Assembly: GCA_032164295.1 (NCBI GenBank)
Contig: JAJHTX010000004.1
Coordinates: 744,001-808,000, forward strand
Length of the DNA stretch: 64,000 bases
Direction of reading: 5' to 3'
From: Inonotus obliquus
Lineage: Eukaryota > Basidiomycota > Agaricomycetes > Hymenochaetales > Hymenochaetaceae
Part shown: one piece after another, positions 10,910-25,800 of the stretch
Layout: every line of letters begins with the position of its first letter
How positions within the stretch are numbered: the stretch's first letter is position 1
Program-made: the position numbers and the translations under genes
Notes under the pieces: model-generated
Database searches by the model: none
The model's input: the letters and a program-made list of their open reading frames with translations, nothing else
What the model was told of the DNA's origin: nothing

Positions 10910-12556
10910 ATGTTTCGTACTGCTTCGCATGTTGCTCGTGCTTCTCTGAGGTCACCTCGTACCTCAACCAGATTGAGGTAGGTTTCTAACGGATTGAAAA
11001 TACGGCTTGTCTGCTAACGAGGAAGAAGGTTTCAGCCCCTCAGAGGCTTCTCTGCGACGCGCGTCACCAATGCGGAGGGACATCTTAACTCGCTGGATAC
11101 GTTCACGGATGAGGAGAACATGCTTCGGGAATCTGGTAAGCTCGTCTTTTAGAATGTCGATGTCGAACCAATCTGGATCTTGCACTAGTACGAAAATTCT
11201 CCGAGGAAGTGATTGCTCCAAAGGTCAGAAATATGGACGAGAATGAGATGATGGATCCGGAAATCGTCAAGGGCCTGTACGAACAAGGAGTCAGTCAAAC
11301 GCCCTATTTCCTTACAAGTTTGACTAGATATATTCACTTTTTTAGTTAATGGCCATTGAAACGCCGCAAAATTATGGGGGATCTGAATGCTCATTCACGT
11401 CGGCTATCATTGCGATCGAAGAGTTAGCTAAAATCGATCCTTCCGTTTCGGTGATGTGCGATGTGCACAATACTCTGGTTAATACAATCTTCCGAACTTG
11501 GGGCACGAAAGAACAGAAGGAAAAGTTTTTGCCTATGCTTTCTGATGGAAGCGTAAGCAAATATTTTATTAACGCTCCTCTCGCGATGTCATTAACGTCC
11601 GTCTAGGTTGGCTCTTTCTGTCTGTCGGAGCCAGCTTCCGGGTCAGACGCCTTTGCTCTACAAACTCGCGCTCGGAAGGAAGGAGACCACTGGGTTATCA
11701 ATGGCTCTAAGATGTGGATCACGAACTCATATGAAGCAGATGTATTTTTAATATTTGCGAACGTAAGATTGTCTCCCTGCAGCCAAGCTCTTGATCTCTG
11801 ATGTATAGCAATTCAGGTCGATCCCAGCAAGGGGTACAAGGGAATAACCTGCTTTGCTGCAACGAAAGACATGGGTATACAGATCGCGAAGAAGGAGCAA
11901 AAGCTGGGAATTAGAGCATCATCAACATGTACGCTCAACTTTGACGATTTGAAGGTACCGGAGGAGTATGTGTTAGGCGGCGTTGGGCAGGGATACAAGG
12001 TACGTCTACTTTTTTTACCCGGGATGTCGTCGTCATTTAACTGCATTACCAGATCGCCATCGAATGCTTGAACGAAGGCCGAATAGGGATCGCAGCGCAG
12101 ATGATCGGGCTCGCTCAAGGCGCATTCAACAAGGCGGTACCATACACGTATGAACGAAAGCAATTTGGACAACCAGTCGGTACCTTCCAGGGTATGGCTT
12201 TCCAAATTGCACAAGCTGCGACCGACATCGAGGCTGCTCGATTACTGACATACAACGCTGCTCGACGCAAGGAGGAGGGCAAAACGTTCACGAAGGAGGC
12301 AGCGATGGCGAAGCTCATCGCGAGTCAAGTTGCCCAACGCGTGAGTGGGCAGGCGATTGAATGGGCAGGAGGTGTCGGCTTCACACGTGAGACTGGAATT
12401 GAGAAGTTCTGGCGAGATTCGAAAATCGTGAGTTGCGGAGACTCACTTCAAACAGCTGCTGAGACTAATGGATAACTGTAGGGCGCGATTTACGAAGGCA
12501 CATCAAACATTCAGTTACAGACGATTGCGAAGTTCATCCAGAAAGAGTACTCGTAA
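10910..12556 (+). CDS. Short/branched-chain acyl-CoA dehydrogenase, mitochondrial
   Basis: FAD enzyme of mitochondrial acyl-CoA oxidation, closest by eye to the short/branched-chain type used in isoleucine and short-chain breakdown. The N-terminus [17 protein letters not shown] is Arg/Ser-rich without acids, a good presequence. Seen in order: [20 protein letters not shown], the FAD/substrate signatures LSEPASGSD and [39 protein letters not shown], and YEGTSNIQ, which holds the catalytic Glu. Introns interrupt several of these; the last, after FWRDSKI, precedes the catalytic exon, which stops at 12554-12556. Substrate range is inferred from family only. Confidence 0.9.
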
Positions 12557-12809
12557 GAACGTCGGTCTTCCTGGAGTAACAACTGTATGTATGCGTACTT
12601 ATCGACGTCGATACTCGGTGAAATGGGATACAGACTTTTCAGACCGTCGAGACCAAAACGATGAGATGATAATGATGGGCTCGTTAAACTTCGACCACGG
12701 TAATACATGTTTCTGAGACAGAACTAATCAAGCATTCAAACTTCGGAACACAATATTTTTGATGATCCAACACTTCGCAGCAACGTAGGGCAGACCAATT
12801 GTACTTGAT

Positions 12810-14286
12810 TCATTTCCCAACCTTCCTCCTCTTTGCCACCCTCCCACCTGTACCTTCGGCACGTCTCTTTCCATGAGTGACTTCATAGTACACACCAAGT
12901 CTTGTCAGTGTAACTCCTTTCTTATTAATTAAAATATAACTACCTGTATTCCTCTCCTGGACAAGCCGGGCTTTAAACTCAGCATTGTACCCAATGCATC
13001 TCATGGCCCAGACATTGATCCTCTGGATTTAAAAAATTAGCAAGTGAACATGTATGAAGAAGGACATGCCCGACTCACCTCATGCCCTTGCTCAAATGCA
13101 GTCCTCACATCCTGAACTGTGATGTTGTGCCTCACCATGGCTATCTCCCTCCTAGCACATAAAACCACTTCCCTCTCACTGGGCTCAGCCATGCCTTTAT
13201 GCTTCCTCAGGTAAATTGATGCAAGGGTGAGGTTACCCCACCCGTACTTCCAGATGGAAGTATACCAGGTTTCCTTAACCTGTTAAATTAATAAGATAAA
13301 TATCAGCAATCAAGTTAAGCAATGAATAACGAGTCAGAAAGCTCACCCTTTGGCTCAAGGAGCAAAATTCATTAGATGAGAGAGAATCAGAACTAGTCAT
13401 CTCATACAACCCCATATAATTCCATCTGTTAGCCCCATATCTGCAAAATACCAGTTCCCTAGTCCGAGGCCATCTACTAGGATCTCTCAGAGCATAATAA
13501 AGCCCTGGAGCTCCTGGATGCTGGGGTGAATGAGCATTGTACAAAAGATTCAGACACATAAACCTCAGGCCTGAATAAAAGTCTGAGATTTTTGTCTGAT
13601 CAGGAGAGGTGAAGGTGCTGATAGTACTTCCACCAAAGGTTTGGCTAAGATAACCTCTGGTGAAAGTAATAATGCCAGCTCGAGCATTAGTTGGAAATAT
13701 ATCAAGACTTTGTAGCCTTGATTTAATAATTAGGATACCAGAGCTGAGAGCCTGCTGAGGCTCTTCAATCTCAGGCTAAAGAATTAAGTAAGTATATGGA
13801 ATACTTATCCATGTAATAAAACATACATTTCTGAGAACTGCCTCAATATCATCTTCATCTGCTGTGGCATAATTAGACCGAGGATCGTGCCGATCACGCC
13901 GATCATGCCAATCATACTAGAATTGTGATTAGTGGATTTACATTAATTCAAATTAATGATTTGCAAATATGCAGACTCACATGTAAGCTGTCTGCTGGAC
14001 GTGCAGGAGGCTGCCTTGTAGCAGAAGCTCTTGGCCTAAATTAGGTAGTATTTCACTTCAACTATAAGCATGAATAAAATATTTTACTCACCTGTAAATA
14101 GGGCCACTAAGGCCCATTCTGAAAAGATAGTAATCTGATTGCCACAGTTCTTCCTCCTCCTCCGAGCTGGTATTAGATGATATTGATGCTAGACAGAGAA
14201 GGCTCCAGTTTGCAAGAGGTTTTTAGCTACAATTAGAGCTCACACAGATCATCAGATTGTACCAGATTAATAATTTCTCCAGACAT
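12810..14286 (-). CDS. Diverged DUF6697-like family member, AT-richer than its neighbours
   Basis: Function unknown. Reading the minus strand gives a coherent multi-exon gene: MSGEIINLVQSDDL, an acidic exon, a Pro/Arg exon, YDWHDRRDRHDP, then a long domain exon and C-terminal exons that end in AKRRKVGK before the stop at 12810-12812. The domain matches the genes at 27.7-29.9 and 30.4-32.2 kb block by block: QTFGG with EKFGG; SPQHPGAPGLYYAL with VPQVPGAHGLIF; RWNYMGLYEM with QWLYMGEYEF; ETWYTSIWKYGWG with DAWVKSIHTSKTG; and WAMRCIGYNAEFKARL with WVMKCVGYDEDFQGKL. It lacks their N-terminal coiled coil. DNA here is lower in GC and its codons differ from both flanks, as in repeat-associated or recently moved genes. 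The basic tail may be nuclear. First-exon splicing is provisional. Confidence 0.7.
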
Positions 14287-14752
14287 GGTAGATGAAGCTT
14301 AGACAATGTACAGAATGAATCTAGTATGATGTCGGGTACAGAAAGCAGCTGATGGGCAATGAGAGACTGGGAGACTGACTCTAAATCTTTACTCAGTATT
14401 TATAGAATAAACCGATTAGTCAAAACATAAAGTTACTTTGCTATTCAGCCAGCTCCAGTGGCTCTCACTCATGCTGCTACGTAAAAAGCATTTCTTTGAC
14501 TCATACTGGTCAGTCTTCAGTGCTTCTATTTACAGATATCTGATAGATGCATCAAAGAAGTACTTGCAAGCCCATTGACACTCTACACAGCTTAAGTAGT
14601 GTACTATTTTTTATTGTATTTATTCATTGCAATGTATCTATCATCCTACAAAGATAACAGCCACCAGAATGAATGAGTACGAGTTCATGCTACATCATGT
14701 GACCGTAACTCCCACCCGTTCCGTCAGCGATTTTTCGTCCCTTTGTCTACCT
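14287..14752. other. AT-rich intergenic region
   Basis: About 465 bp between divergent starts. It keeps the lower-GC composition of the gene at 12.8-14.3 kb and has a possible TATA motif for it (tatttatag near 14397, 111 bp upstream of its ATG). I looked for terminal inverted repeats or target duplications bounding 12.7-14.6 kb and saw none. Confidence 0.4.
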
Positions 14753-17084
14753 ATGTCTTCTTCTCTTTCTTTCTATAGACATGCAACAAGATTTTCGAAA
14801 GCAAAAGGCTCAGATTTCACCAAACCACCTACTCTTGGCCAGCCTCACTTTCTCTCACATCCGAATGTTGGTCGAATACTTCTCATCAAGTTGACGGCGT
14901 TATCTCACAGGATCTTCAGATAATCAAGAGACATGAAGTTACTCCGGGTTTTACGTTGGAAGAATACAAGTCGAGAAGAGCACGGCTGATGGAGAAGCTT
15001 CCGGAGGGAAGCATGGTTGTTTCGGTAGCGGCGAATGTGAAATATATGAGCGGAGGTAAGCATGCTCGTTTCTCGAATCTTATTTACGTTGACTCAAGTG
15101 TACAGAAATCTTGTCAGTTGCTTCTCTTCTCGCAACGTACAGACCCTATCTAATGCTGAGCTAGTTACAAATTTCGTCAGGCGTCGGATTTCTGGTATCT
15201 AACTGGGTTTCAAGAACCCGAATCGGCGCTGATACTCGGTGGGTCCCCCAAAACTTCCATATTGCTGAGTATTGAGCTATAGACGCCCAGAGAACACTTC
15301 TATGGGCTGTAGGATGACGTTATTCTGCCGTGGGAGGGACGTTGGTAACGAGAAGTGGGAAGGCCCGCAAACAGATTTTACCACTGCGGCGTCAGTTTTT
15401 GCTGCGGATGATGTGCGACCTATCGATGAATTTCCATCCATTTTGAAATCCTTAACTGGGTACTACTCATACGTCTTCGCTGATCCTACTCCCTTTACTA
15501 AACGAGGTCGTCAATCGAAGTCGATACTCCGTTACTTGACTTCTCCGTCCTCTTCACGACATGAATATGATGGAATAATCAACGCCTTACCCAGTTCGAA
15601 ACGGAAAGGTCTTGCGGCTGAGCTCGGTCCGATGCGTGCTATCAAGAGTGATGCGGAGCAGCAGGTTATGCGTCAAGCTGCCGATATTAGCGGACAGGCG
15701 CATGCGAAGGTGAGCAGTTCCGTTTTCCTGTTGCGAATGGGCGGCTGAATCGCCGTATATTGTAGACAATGCGCTTCACTCGGCCTGGAATGTCTGAGGC
15801 TGCACCTGCGGCTCATTTTGAATATCTTTGTGCACTGGCTGGAGCACAGCGACCAGCATACGTACCTGTAGTTGCGTCAGGGTAATGCTTAATATATGAC
15901 GCTCCTCACGAAGTCGACGATTGACGCAGGTTCACAGAGCGAACGCCCTGATCATCCATTATACTGCGAACGACCAAATAATTTGTGACGACGAGCTTGT
16001 ACTCATCGATGCGGGTTGTGAATATAAGTGCGTCTTCTTTCTCTCTTTGATGCTGACCGGAGAGTAACATGTCGTATTGTAGCGGCTATGCATCTGACAT
16101 CAGTCCGTATCTTGGACCCTTTCTGAGATACTCACCAATAACGATGTTTCTTCTAGCACGAACGTATCCCGCGAACGGCACATTCACGTCTGCGCAACGG
16201 GACCTATATTCGGCCGTACTCTCCGCACAAAAGGCACTCGTCTCGCGTTGTTCCGAGTCTAGCCAGCTCAGTCTCGACGCATTACATCGCGAGTCGTGCT
16301 CACTGCTTCGAGTCGAACTCAACCAGCTTGGATTCCAACTTTCGACGGGCGACCTTGAGCGAGAGCTTTATCCACATTATCTAAGTCACCCTATTGGGAT
16401 TGGTGAGCACACTGTGTCTACTAGTTGGGATGTTGAGTTGCACTTAACTGCGTTCCCTTAGATTTACACGAATCAAAGCACTTTCTGCGCGGGGCGCCGT
16501 AAGCAACAATTCATCTCTGTGTTCGTTTCTGCTAGCCACTGAGTGAATGCCTATTCTCCAGTCTCAAGTCCGGGATGGTGGTAACGATCGAGCCAGGTGA
16601 GTTCAACACCCTGATGGTGGCGCTCTTCGTTATTACATATGACTCAGATTACGTCTTTCCCATATAGGAATCTACGTCCCTCCGTCACCCCTCTTCCCTA
16701 AACATTTTCATAATATCGGGATTCGAATAGAGGTGAGTCATTTCTTCCAAGAGGAAAACCTCTTTCCGTCAACTTTGTGGTTAGACCAGATGGAAGGTGC
16801 TGACTGGGTTTTTTGTCTATCTATGTCTACGTCTGTGCATTGTGGATTGTTTAGGACGAGGTTCTAGTCCAGAAGGACCATCCGGTCGTTCTGAGCGTGG
16901 CAGCGCCGAAAGAAGTACGTCCATCTTCTTTTCGATAATAATGTCCGAACTGACTCGGCCCAACGCCTTGTACAACTATTTCACTCTACTCCTTGCTTTT
17001 TGGCTTTTTGCCGTTGCTTTATTCAACCAGATCGTCGACGTCGAAGGAGCTTGTCAAGGATCAATTGGTCTAGAACCGTACTAA
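14753..17084 (+). CDS. ICP55: Mitochondrial aminopeptidase P, ICP55 type (M24B)
   Basis: Metallopeptidase that trims one residue from imported mitochondrial proteins after presequence removal (yeast ICP55, human XPNPEP3). The leader MSSSLSFYRHATRFSKAKG is a good targeting peptide, followed by TLGQPHFLSHPN and TPGFTLEEYKSRRARLM. The middle has DFWYLTGFQEPESALIL and YVFADPTPF. Metal ligands of the pita-bread fold are visible: DAGCEYNGYASDISRTYP (two Asp), SHPIGIDLHE (His), TIEPGIYV (Glu) and NIGIRIEDE (Glu). At least nine introns; the junction after ALIL (about 15238) did not resolve cleanly and could be a short intron or a one-base problem. The start at 14753 was chosen for the presequence. 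Stop at 17082-17084. Confidence 0.88.
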
Positions 17085-17604
17085 TTGTTCAATCAATCAG
17101 TCCATTATCATTTCCCATTCATTCATATCTCTCCATCATATCCATATTCAAAATACGATTGCCCGTGGGTACACACGCCCACAATGACATACATACATAC
17201 ATAGACACACATAATAACGCCGCATTGCTTCACGCAGCGGGATTAACAAAAACTCAATAGTCTCGGGGAATCTGATAACCTTGATAAGCGTGGTGGTAGT
17301 GGAGCGAGATCAAAAGTTAAGTAAGTAAACAAAAAGGGACCACACAAGAAAGAGGGTGAAGGAAGGAGAACTTTGTTCCCTTTAATATGACCGAAAAACG
17401 AACGAAAGCTCCGTGTATACTTCGTCTATGGGATACAATCAATGAGAATCGGCCAAATGCGAAGAGATGCCGAGCGAATCAAGTAAGGCGTCTTCAGGTC
17501 AAACCCTTCACCCTTAGCTTAGACCTTAGACCACATCAACACTTTCACCTCCCGACCCAATTCATTCAACTTCTCCTAATCACCTGCTGACTGAGCTGAC
17601 TATT
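17085..17604. other. Convergent 3' intergenic region with short ACAT repeat
   Basis: Lies between two stop codons facing each other, so it holds the 3' UTRs. A short (ACAT)n run sits at about 17187-17203. No gene seen. Confidence 0.5.
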
Positions 17605-20195
17605 CTATTCAGTGTTGGAATGAACAGAGTCCCCGTCTGCGGCGCGAAGAGCTTGGATGACCTTCTCTCGAGGAAGCCACTTATCGTCCGGTGTGAGATA
17701 GTAACTCAGGATTCCGAATACCGTGGCTGCCCCGAAGATTACGCAGGCCTAGAAGGGTCGAAAGGATTAGTTCCGCACCATCAACCAATCAACAATTGGT
17801 TCAATGATTAGAGAGTGAATGTGAATGCGGGAAGGTTATTGGAAGAATGAGAAAGGGAAAGAATAGAGTTTCAAGAAATGGGGGACGCGGATTAATGGAA
17901 GACGTAAAAATAGGGAAGGACGTACAAAATTGAACGTCTCGGCTTCAACGGGGAAGAAAAACGGCGATATCATAACGGAGAAGACCAGTGCATTGAATAA
18001 TGCCGCCGCCAGATACATCGGTTTACGAAACCGACCGAGATAGTAGTACGACGCCTTGAAGTGATTAGGCGTCATCGTCAGACGAAGAGTTGAGATCACG
18101 CAGTATGCCGCGATCGTTGGGATGCCGCCTGCTGAGATTAGAGAGGTAAAGGCGACTTGGCTGGGAAGGATGGAACAGAGGATTATTGCCCCGAAGATGA
18201 ACATGACTGTTACTGCGTGACGAGGTTGACCGTCTGAGGTTACTTGACCGATCCAACCTGAGAAGGGGAGGACGCCATCTCGTGCCACGGCGAAAATGAG
18301 ACGGGAGGCTGCGACAATTGCGATACTTGTGTTCTAACGTAGTAGAGTATTATGTTATGACCTCGTTCAGCGGGCGGGATAGAAGTGCAAGCATACCATA
18401 ATGAGCCCGATTACTGCGATAATAGTCATGAATACGCATCCTCCCCTACCAAGAGCCATAGCGTATATCTGCACGAAAGGCTGGGGTGCATGCAAGGCAA
18501 ACAACGTATCGAGGTCTGGTGTGCAGAAAAGGAACAGAATTGCCGTCGTGAATCCGCAGAGACCGGTCGCTATTGCGCTAGTGAAGATACCGCGAGCCGC
18601 GACAACTCTGTAAATAAAAATAAGATAAATGTTACTGAAACAATCAGGCCCGTAGTCCATACCTTGCGTTTTTCGTTTCTTCTGCGATGTGGCCAGCTGC
18701 GTCGAAACCTGTCAGCGTACCAGCGGTGAAGAGGCTAGAAGTGCGTAAGCTACGGTCTCTCTTTAGAAACAAGATTCTTACAAAGATAGTATCCAGTTCC
18801 ATCCCGCTGGGGCACCAGTTCCGTTATCTAGAGAAAAAAAACTGAGTAACTTAACAACTCGCGCCGAAGCAGTGAAGCTCACAAGTAAACGTAAAGACAT
18901 CCTTTGCTGAACGGAATCCATACGTGTTGTTAACGGCAATAGGGAACCAGATGACGCAGAGCAGGAAGTCGATCATCATCAATATCATGGAAGCCCTAAA
19001 CACGAGAGAGTACAGTCTCGGAGGCAAGTAGTTGATAGCAATGGCAATGACGAGGATGATCTCCGACAGGACCCAAATGAAGGCCCGCCATTTGATATTG
19101 TCAATGAATGTACCACCCGGAAAATCGACTTCGAAGACAGCGAACAGGGAGACGATGTAGTTCGCAATCGTCTGTACACAAGTTAAAAGAAGCCATATAC
19201 GCTTGGCGAACGACGTACTTGACAATTGCCAGCAGAGAATGTCATCCACGCAGTGCAAGTCCACCAGGCGACAATAAATCCGAATAAACGAGCGTACTTC
19301 GGTCCCGCGCTCTCAGCCGCCCAAATATAGATGGAGCCACTCAGGGGTAGGGCAGAACAGATCTCCGCCAGGACAGCGGCCGTTGTCCACATGAACACAA
19401 GCGTGATAACGTACGAGGACCTGAAAAGCTGATAAGACGAGCTCTTGAGTTCAAGAGCATAGTGTATACCATATAGCCGCAGGGCCGCCAGCCAACAAAC
19501 CCAGGAAGAAACCAGTTCTGCAACAGACGTCAGTATCCGCATATAGCCAAGTCACTTCGAACGAAGCTCTGACCTGACACCTCCAATGAAATTCAAAGCA
19601 CAGAAACTAGCAGCGAAGCTTTCGACGAAGTGCCATGTGCGATGCAATTGCTAGTCACGTTTTAGTACATCATCAAATAAACGAATGTTTAGGACAAACC
19701 TGTTTATATCCGAGCTTTTGCTAGTGATGCAAGGGGAAGAAAGGTAAAGTCAGTAAGGCATGTAAACTCCCCTAAAAAGGGGTTAGTAATCGGCGACACT
19801 GGGGGCTTCCCTACGCAGGTCTGAGCACTGATCAGGTTCTGGCGGTATGATCTCAACCCAGTACAATGCAACCGCTGAGCTTACAGAGTCAGACGCATCG
19901 TACCGAACGACACCCGACAAAGAAGACGAAACAGAAGTAGCAAATGTGACTGGATACCCGCAGCCATGTGTCCAGCGTATCCACTAGAAAATCGGACGTT
20001 ACCAGTACGATTTTGTGGACATTATAGCAGACTCTGCGTCACAATGCCCATTCCTGCAAGAGTCTGCCCGAACAGTGCCAGTCCCGCATTCCGGTTCAGT
20101 ATTACCAGCTGGAGTTCGTCTGCGTCCATGGTCGCATTTTCGACATCATCTGATTTTGTATTCTGGGACTTGCTTGAGCGAGCGTCGTCGGACAT
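17605..20195 (-). CDS. APC-superfamily amino acid/choline/GABA-type permease
   Basis: Plasma-membrane transporter of the fungal UGA4/HNM1-like APC branch. Conserved blocks: QLHRTWHFVESFAASFCALN, LLAGGPAAIWSSYVITL, MWTTAAVLAEICSALPLSG, WAAESAGPKYAR, FDAAGHIAEETKNARVVAARGI, SRLIFAVARDGVLPFSGWI and FKASYYYLGRF; about 12 membrane segments. The last exon reads LTPDDKWLPREKVIQALRAA and ends at 17605-17607. The N-terminal exon (20195-20106, MSDDARSSKSQ... DELQL) is joined by a 385-nt intron to a 21-nt exon (19700-19720, QKLGYKQ), which together rebuild the family signature DELxLxKLGYKQ. That match supports the unusual structure. Divergent from the aldo-keto reductase at 20728. Substrate cannot be told from sequence alone. 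Confidence 0.85.
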
Positions 20196-20243
20196 TGTTG
20201 AGCAGTGAAGATGGTGGTTGATGATGAAAATGAAAATGAGGAA

Positions 20244-20300
20244 GAGCGAGTCAATTTTACTACAGGGCTGAGCGAGTCAATTTTATTTTACTATCGGGCT
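20244..20300. repeat. Imperfect tandem repeat in divergent promoter
   Basis: Copy 1 (20244-20269) begins gagcgagtcaattttac and ends gggct; copy 2 (20270-20300) has the same ends with a five-base internal addition, and a third partial start, gagcgcg, follows. It lies 50-105 bp upstream of the permease ATG, between that gene and the reductase, so it could contain transcription factor sites for either. Confidence 0.6.
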
Positions 20301-20630
20301 GAGCGCGTGTGCCTGATTTGCTATATATGGAAAGTCTGATAAGGCAGGACCTGATCGACCGGCTCGTTCGGCTCGTTCGGCTCATCACTCCACCATCACG
20401 ATTGGTTGCTTGGCTTGGATATCTCAAAAATCATGGCCATTTTGCATCACTAACTCAGTGTCGCTCAGCCAGTAAACGCAGCGCATTGCGGAGAACTTGT
20501 GTATTCCTTGGGGATACACGATCTTGCAACACGCTTATCTGGGACTCTGGCGGCTATTGTTTTGTTTTAATCAGCATGCTGGTTGGTAATCCAGCAAACA
20601 GTGTCCGTGTCCGAATGAATTAATGCTCTC

Positions 20631-20638
20631 TATAAATA
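20631..20638 (+). promoter_or_regulatory. TATA box of the aldo-keto reductase gene
   Basis: Sequence tataaata, 90 bp upstream of the ATG at 20728, at a plausible distance for a short 5' UTR. A second TATA-like run (ctatatatgg, 20321-20330) could serve the permease on the other strand, 126 bp from its ATG. Confidence 0.5.
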
Positions 20639-20727
20639 CGGCAGCGACGGCGACCCCATTCAACTCCTATCATCGGGGACGTGGGCTCTATCTTTATTGC
20701 ACACCGATATACACGTCTCTCAAGAGA

Positions 20728-22614
<1,887 letters not shown>

Positions 22615-22875
22615 TCAGCGAATTACGCCCGACTGTCGCAAGCCCAAAGTGGGTTGCGGAGGAGATAACGGGTTTCTACGTAATGGGCTATGTTTTATGG
22701 CGTCAACAAATTTGTGGTCATCCATGACAAGAAAGAGAATAAGATAAAGATGTTGAATACAACCAAATTCCATTGAAACAGAGTGCACAGCATTGTACAT
22801 TGCAATCAGACAAACATGTGCAGGGGATTGTCTTGTATTTTCCGGACATCACAGCGATCGTACATTTCCATTCCA

Positions 22876-25800
22876 TCACGGTATTCCAAGTTTCTGTCAA
22901 CAAGGTTAAATCCAGTCTCGGATTTTGAGAGGTTACAATCACTGACAGGTTTCAACGCCTTTATGAGAAGCCACTCATCCGTACTCACATCGGCTTTGAA
23001 CGTTGACTAAAAGATTCGAGTCAAAAGGGATAAGTAAATATGAGAAGAGAAGTTCGGAGAAGCCATACCTTCAGAACATCGATACTCGCACGCGTGATGT
23101 GACTAATAACTTCATCCTTCTCGTCAAAGTGCCTTCCAAACATCTTTGCTGACTGATATACAGCATGTTCAATCTTCACTGCAACACCTCCGCCAGCCTG
23201 TGTCCTCTTGACCATCTAGTAAATTTCATTATCACGTCAATATCAAACTTCGTCGGACGGAAGTGTGTAATACTTACGTCCAATGATTTATGATTAATTT
23301 CTAGTGAAGTGCTATGGAAGCAAGTAAGAATGGTTAGTCGCGCGAACTACACGGCGAAGTGAATGAAAGGGTACAAACATCTTTCCCAGGTCAATAGTTT
23401 CCTTCTTTTGTGTTACCGGATCGGTTTTTACAACACATAACGGAGTCCCGACCCTCAAAGATCCATCCAGGATATCGACTCCAAGAATGATCGGATCACG
23501 CTTGGCGAAGCATGTAATAACTTTCAACCTGCATGGCCAGACTGCCTGAGGAGCGGCATCTCTCCTCTTCGCTTCAGTGATCTCCGCATTGTACGCGGTG
23601 AATGCATCGAAGAGATGATAGATAACGTCCGCTATTCCATCCGTCAGGAACAATTTTAACGAATGAGAGAAATAGAAGCAGACCTTTGAACAGTTTGATG
23701 CCGAGCTCGTCTGCTAGCCTTTCCGCATCTTTGTCCACAGGTACGTCAAAGCAAAGTATACAAGCGAGTTCCTTCGCCTTTTCGAGGACCGTCGCGCACC
23801 GCATTACATCCTTTTTGTGTACCGGACCTATGTTAATACCGGAAACAGGGATCTTGCTGACTTTGAGGAAGTCTAGCAAAGCCTCAAGGGACCCAAGAGT
23901 GCTGGCCTGCACGCATACGCCTCTCCCAGACTTGTCGATGGAGTTGAGAAGTGTAGTGAGATCACCCATGACTTCTTCCTTGAGATCATCTTCTTCATCA
24001 TCCGGTCCGATCACCAATAAACGAGAGCCAGCAATAGCCTTCTCTAAATCCGGAGCGGAAATCTTGACACCGAGCGCTGCTTTGACCTCTTTGTGATGTA
24101 CGTATTGCGACTTGTACGGGCCATTAGCTTTCCTGAATGAGAAGAAATGACCGGCAACTCACTTTGATACGCAGCTCTCGTAAAGGCTGAGGCGTGAGTA
24201 GTGCTCGAACTTGGGTAACGATGGGGCCATTGAGACCACAAACAACTATCTTGTCCCCTTCGTGAAGAATACCATTCGAAAGCACCACATCGATGGTCGT
24301 ACCCAAACCCTCAATGACCTTGACTTCGAGCACGGTACACTCGAGCTCGGAAAGGTACATCAGGCGATCGCTCATTCGCTGCTGTGTAAGATTGACGAGA
24401 AGCATGATCATATCGGGAACACCTTCACCGGTGACAGCGGATGTTGGAACAAGTGATACGTTTCGTGCGAAGTTCTTGTTCTCATAATAGGGTACTGCGT
24501 TGAGACCCTGCTCGGCAAAGGCAACTATTGTCTTCTGTAACCGGTCTTCGAATTCGCGTTGGACGGAAGGCTTTTGCTTTGCCAACGAATCACGGAAGGC
24601 ATTATCAGGGGTCGCTTCCCAACCATACAAACGGTCAATCTGACATTCAACTCGGTTAACGTCAATGTCTCGTCGTATTAGTAATCAAAAAACACCTTGT
24701 TCAGAGCGACGATGAACGGTGTCTTTCTATCTCGTAATAATCGCAGTGATTCGAGAGTTTGTTGCTCAAGACCATGCTAACGGGACTTCAGTCTAAGCAG
24801 ACTTAGGGGAAATGGAGAAACGAACCATAATATCAACAACCAAAATAGCAATGTTACATAGCGAACTACCACGCGAACGCAAGTTCGTGAATGACTCGTG
24901 CCCAGGTGTGTCGATGATTAGCAGACCCGGAATTTTGTACTCCTGGCTTCCGTCCTTTTGTAAGAAGTAAGCGTGATGAACAGAACAAGAGCTACATGGG
25001 TTTACCTTGTTCATGACCGTCGTTTTCGTCTTGATTGCATCGACAGGGAAGTACGTTGCACCAATTTGCTGAGTGATACCGCCGGCCTCACCTTCTTGTA
25101 CATTCGTTTGGCGAATCTAGGAAATGTTTTAGCCTCGATAACGACGAAACAGGGAGGATAAGCGCGAACCTTGTCCAGTAGTTTCGTCTTACCCGTATCA
25201 ACATGTCCAAGGATACAGCAGATAGGACTGCGTAAGTTGTCCTTACTTCGTGCTGCCAGTGCTGCTTCGCGAGCTTTCGCCCGCCTTTCGGCAGCCTCAG
25301 CCTTCCGTTGCATGGCTAGTTGCTGCACCTTGGTCATGCCTTCGTCAGAACCAGACTCATCCGATTCCTCGTCAGAGCTCTCTTCGGAGCCGGTTTCATC
25401 TGATTCAGACTCTGACTCGGATTCTTCTGACTCGCCATTTGTTTTGGCTTCTTGCGCCGGAGGGGTCGAAGGGATCTGAGCTGTTGGATTTGTCGTAGTT
25501 TTCGGCACTGATGGCCTTGAAGTTACAAGAGTGGGCGCTTTCCCAGAAGCTCTTGTGGGTGCGGTGCTACCATTCGCTGACAAATTCGTGAGCGGTGATG
25601 TTGCATTCGAATCAATCATTTTACCCTTGGCTTTCGATTGTACCTCTGTAGGTTCTGCCTTGGTCTCCGGTTTGAGTGGTTCGGTGGGCTTCGCTTTCGG
25701 TAGTTTAGCTTCGTTCTCATCAGAGCTACTTGCATCCCAATCACTCTTGACATCGTCACCCGGCGCAGGCGTCTCGGTTTTTTCCGGTTCACTTTCAGCA

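Noticed and set aside
12700..14650. The low-GC island as an intact DNA transposon
   Set aside because: No transposase signature, terminal inverted repeats or target duplications were found; the coding part belongs to the DUF6697-like family.
15238..15290. Frameshift in the ICP55-type gene
   Set aside because: A short alternative intron ending at GAG (about 15271) keeps the frame open, so pseudogenisation is not needed; the exact junction stays unsettled.
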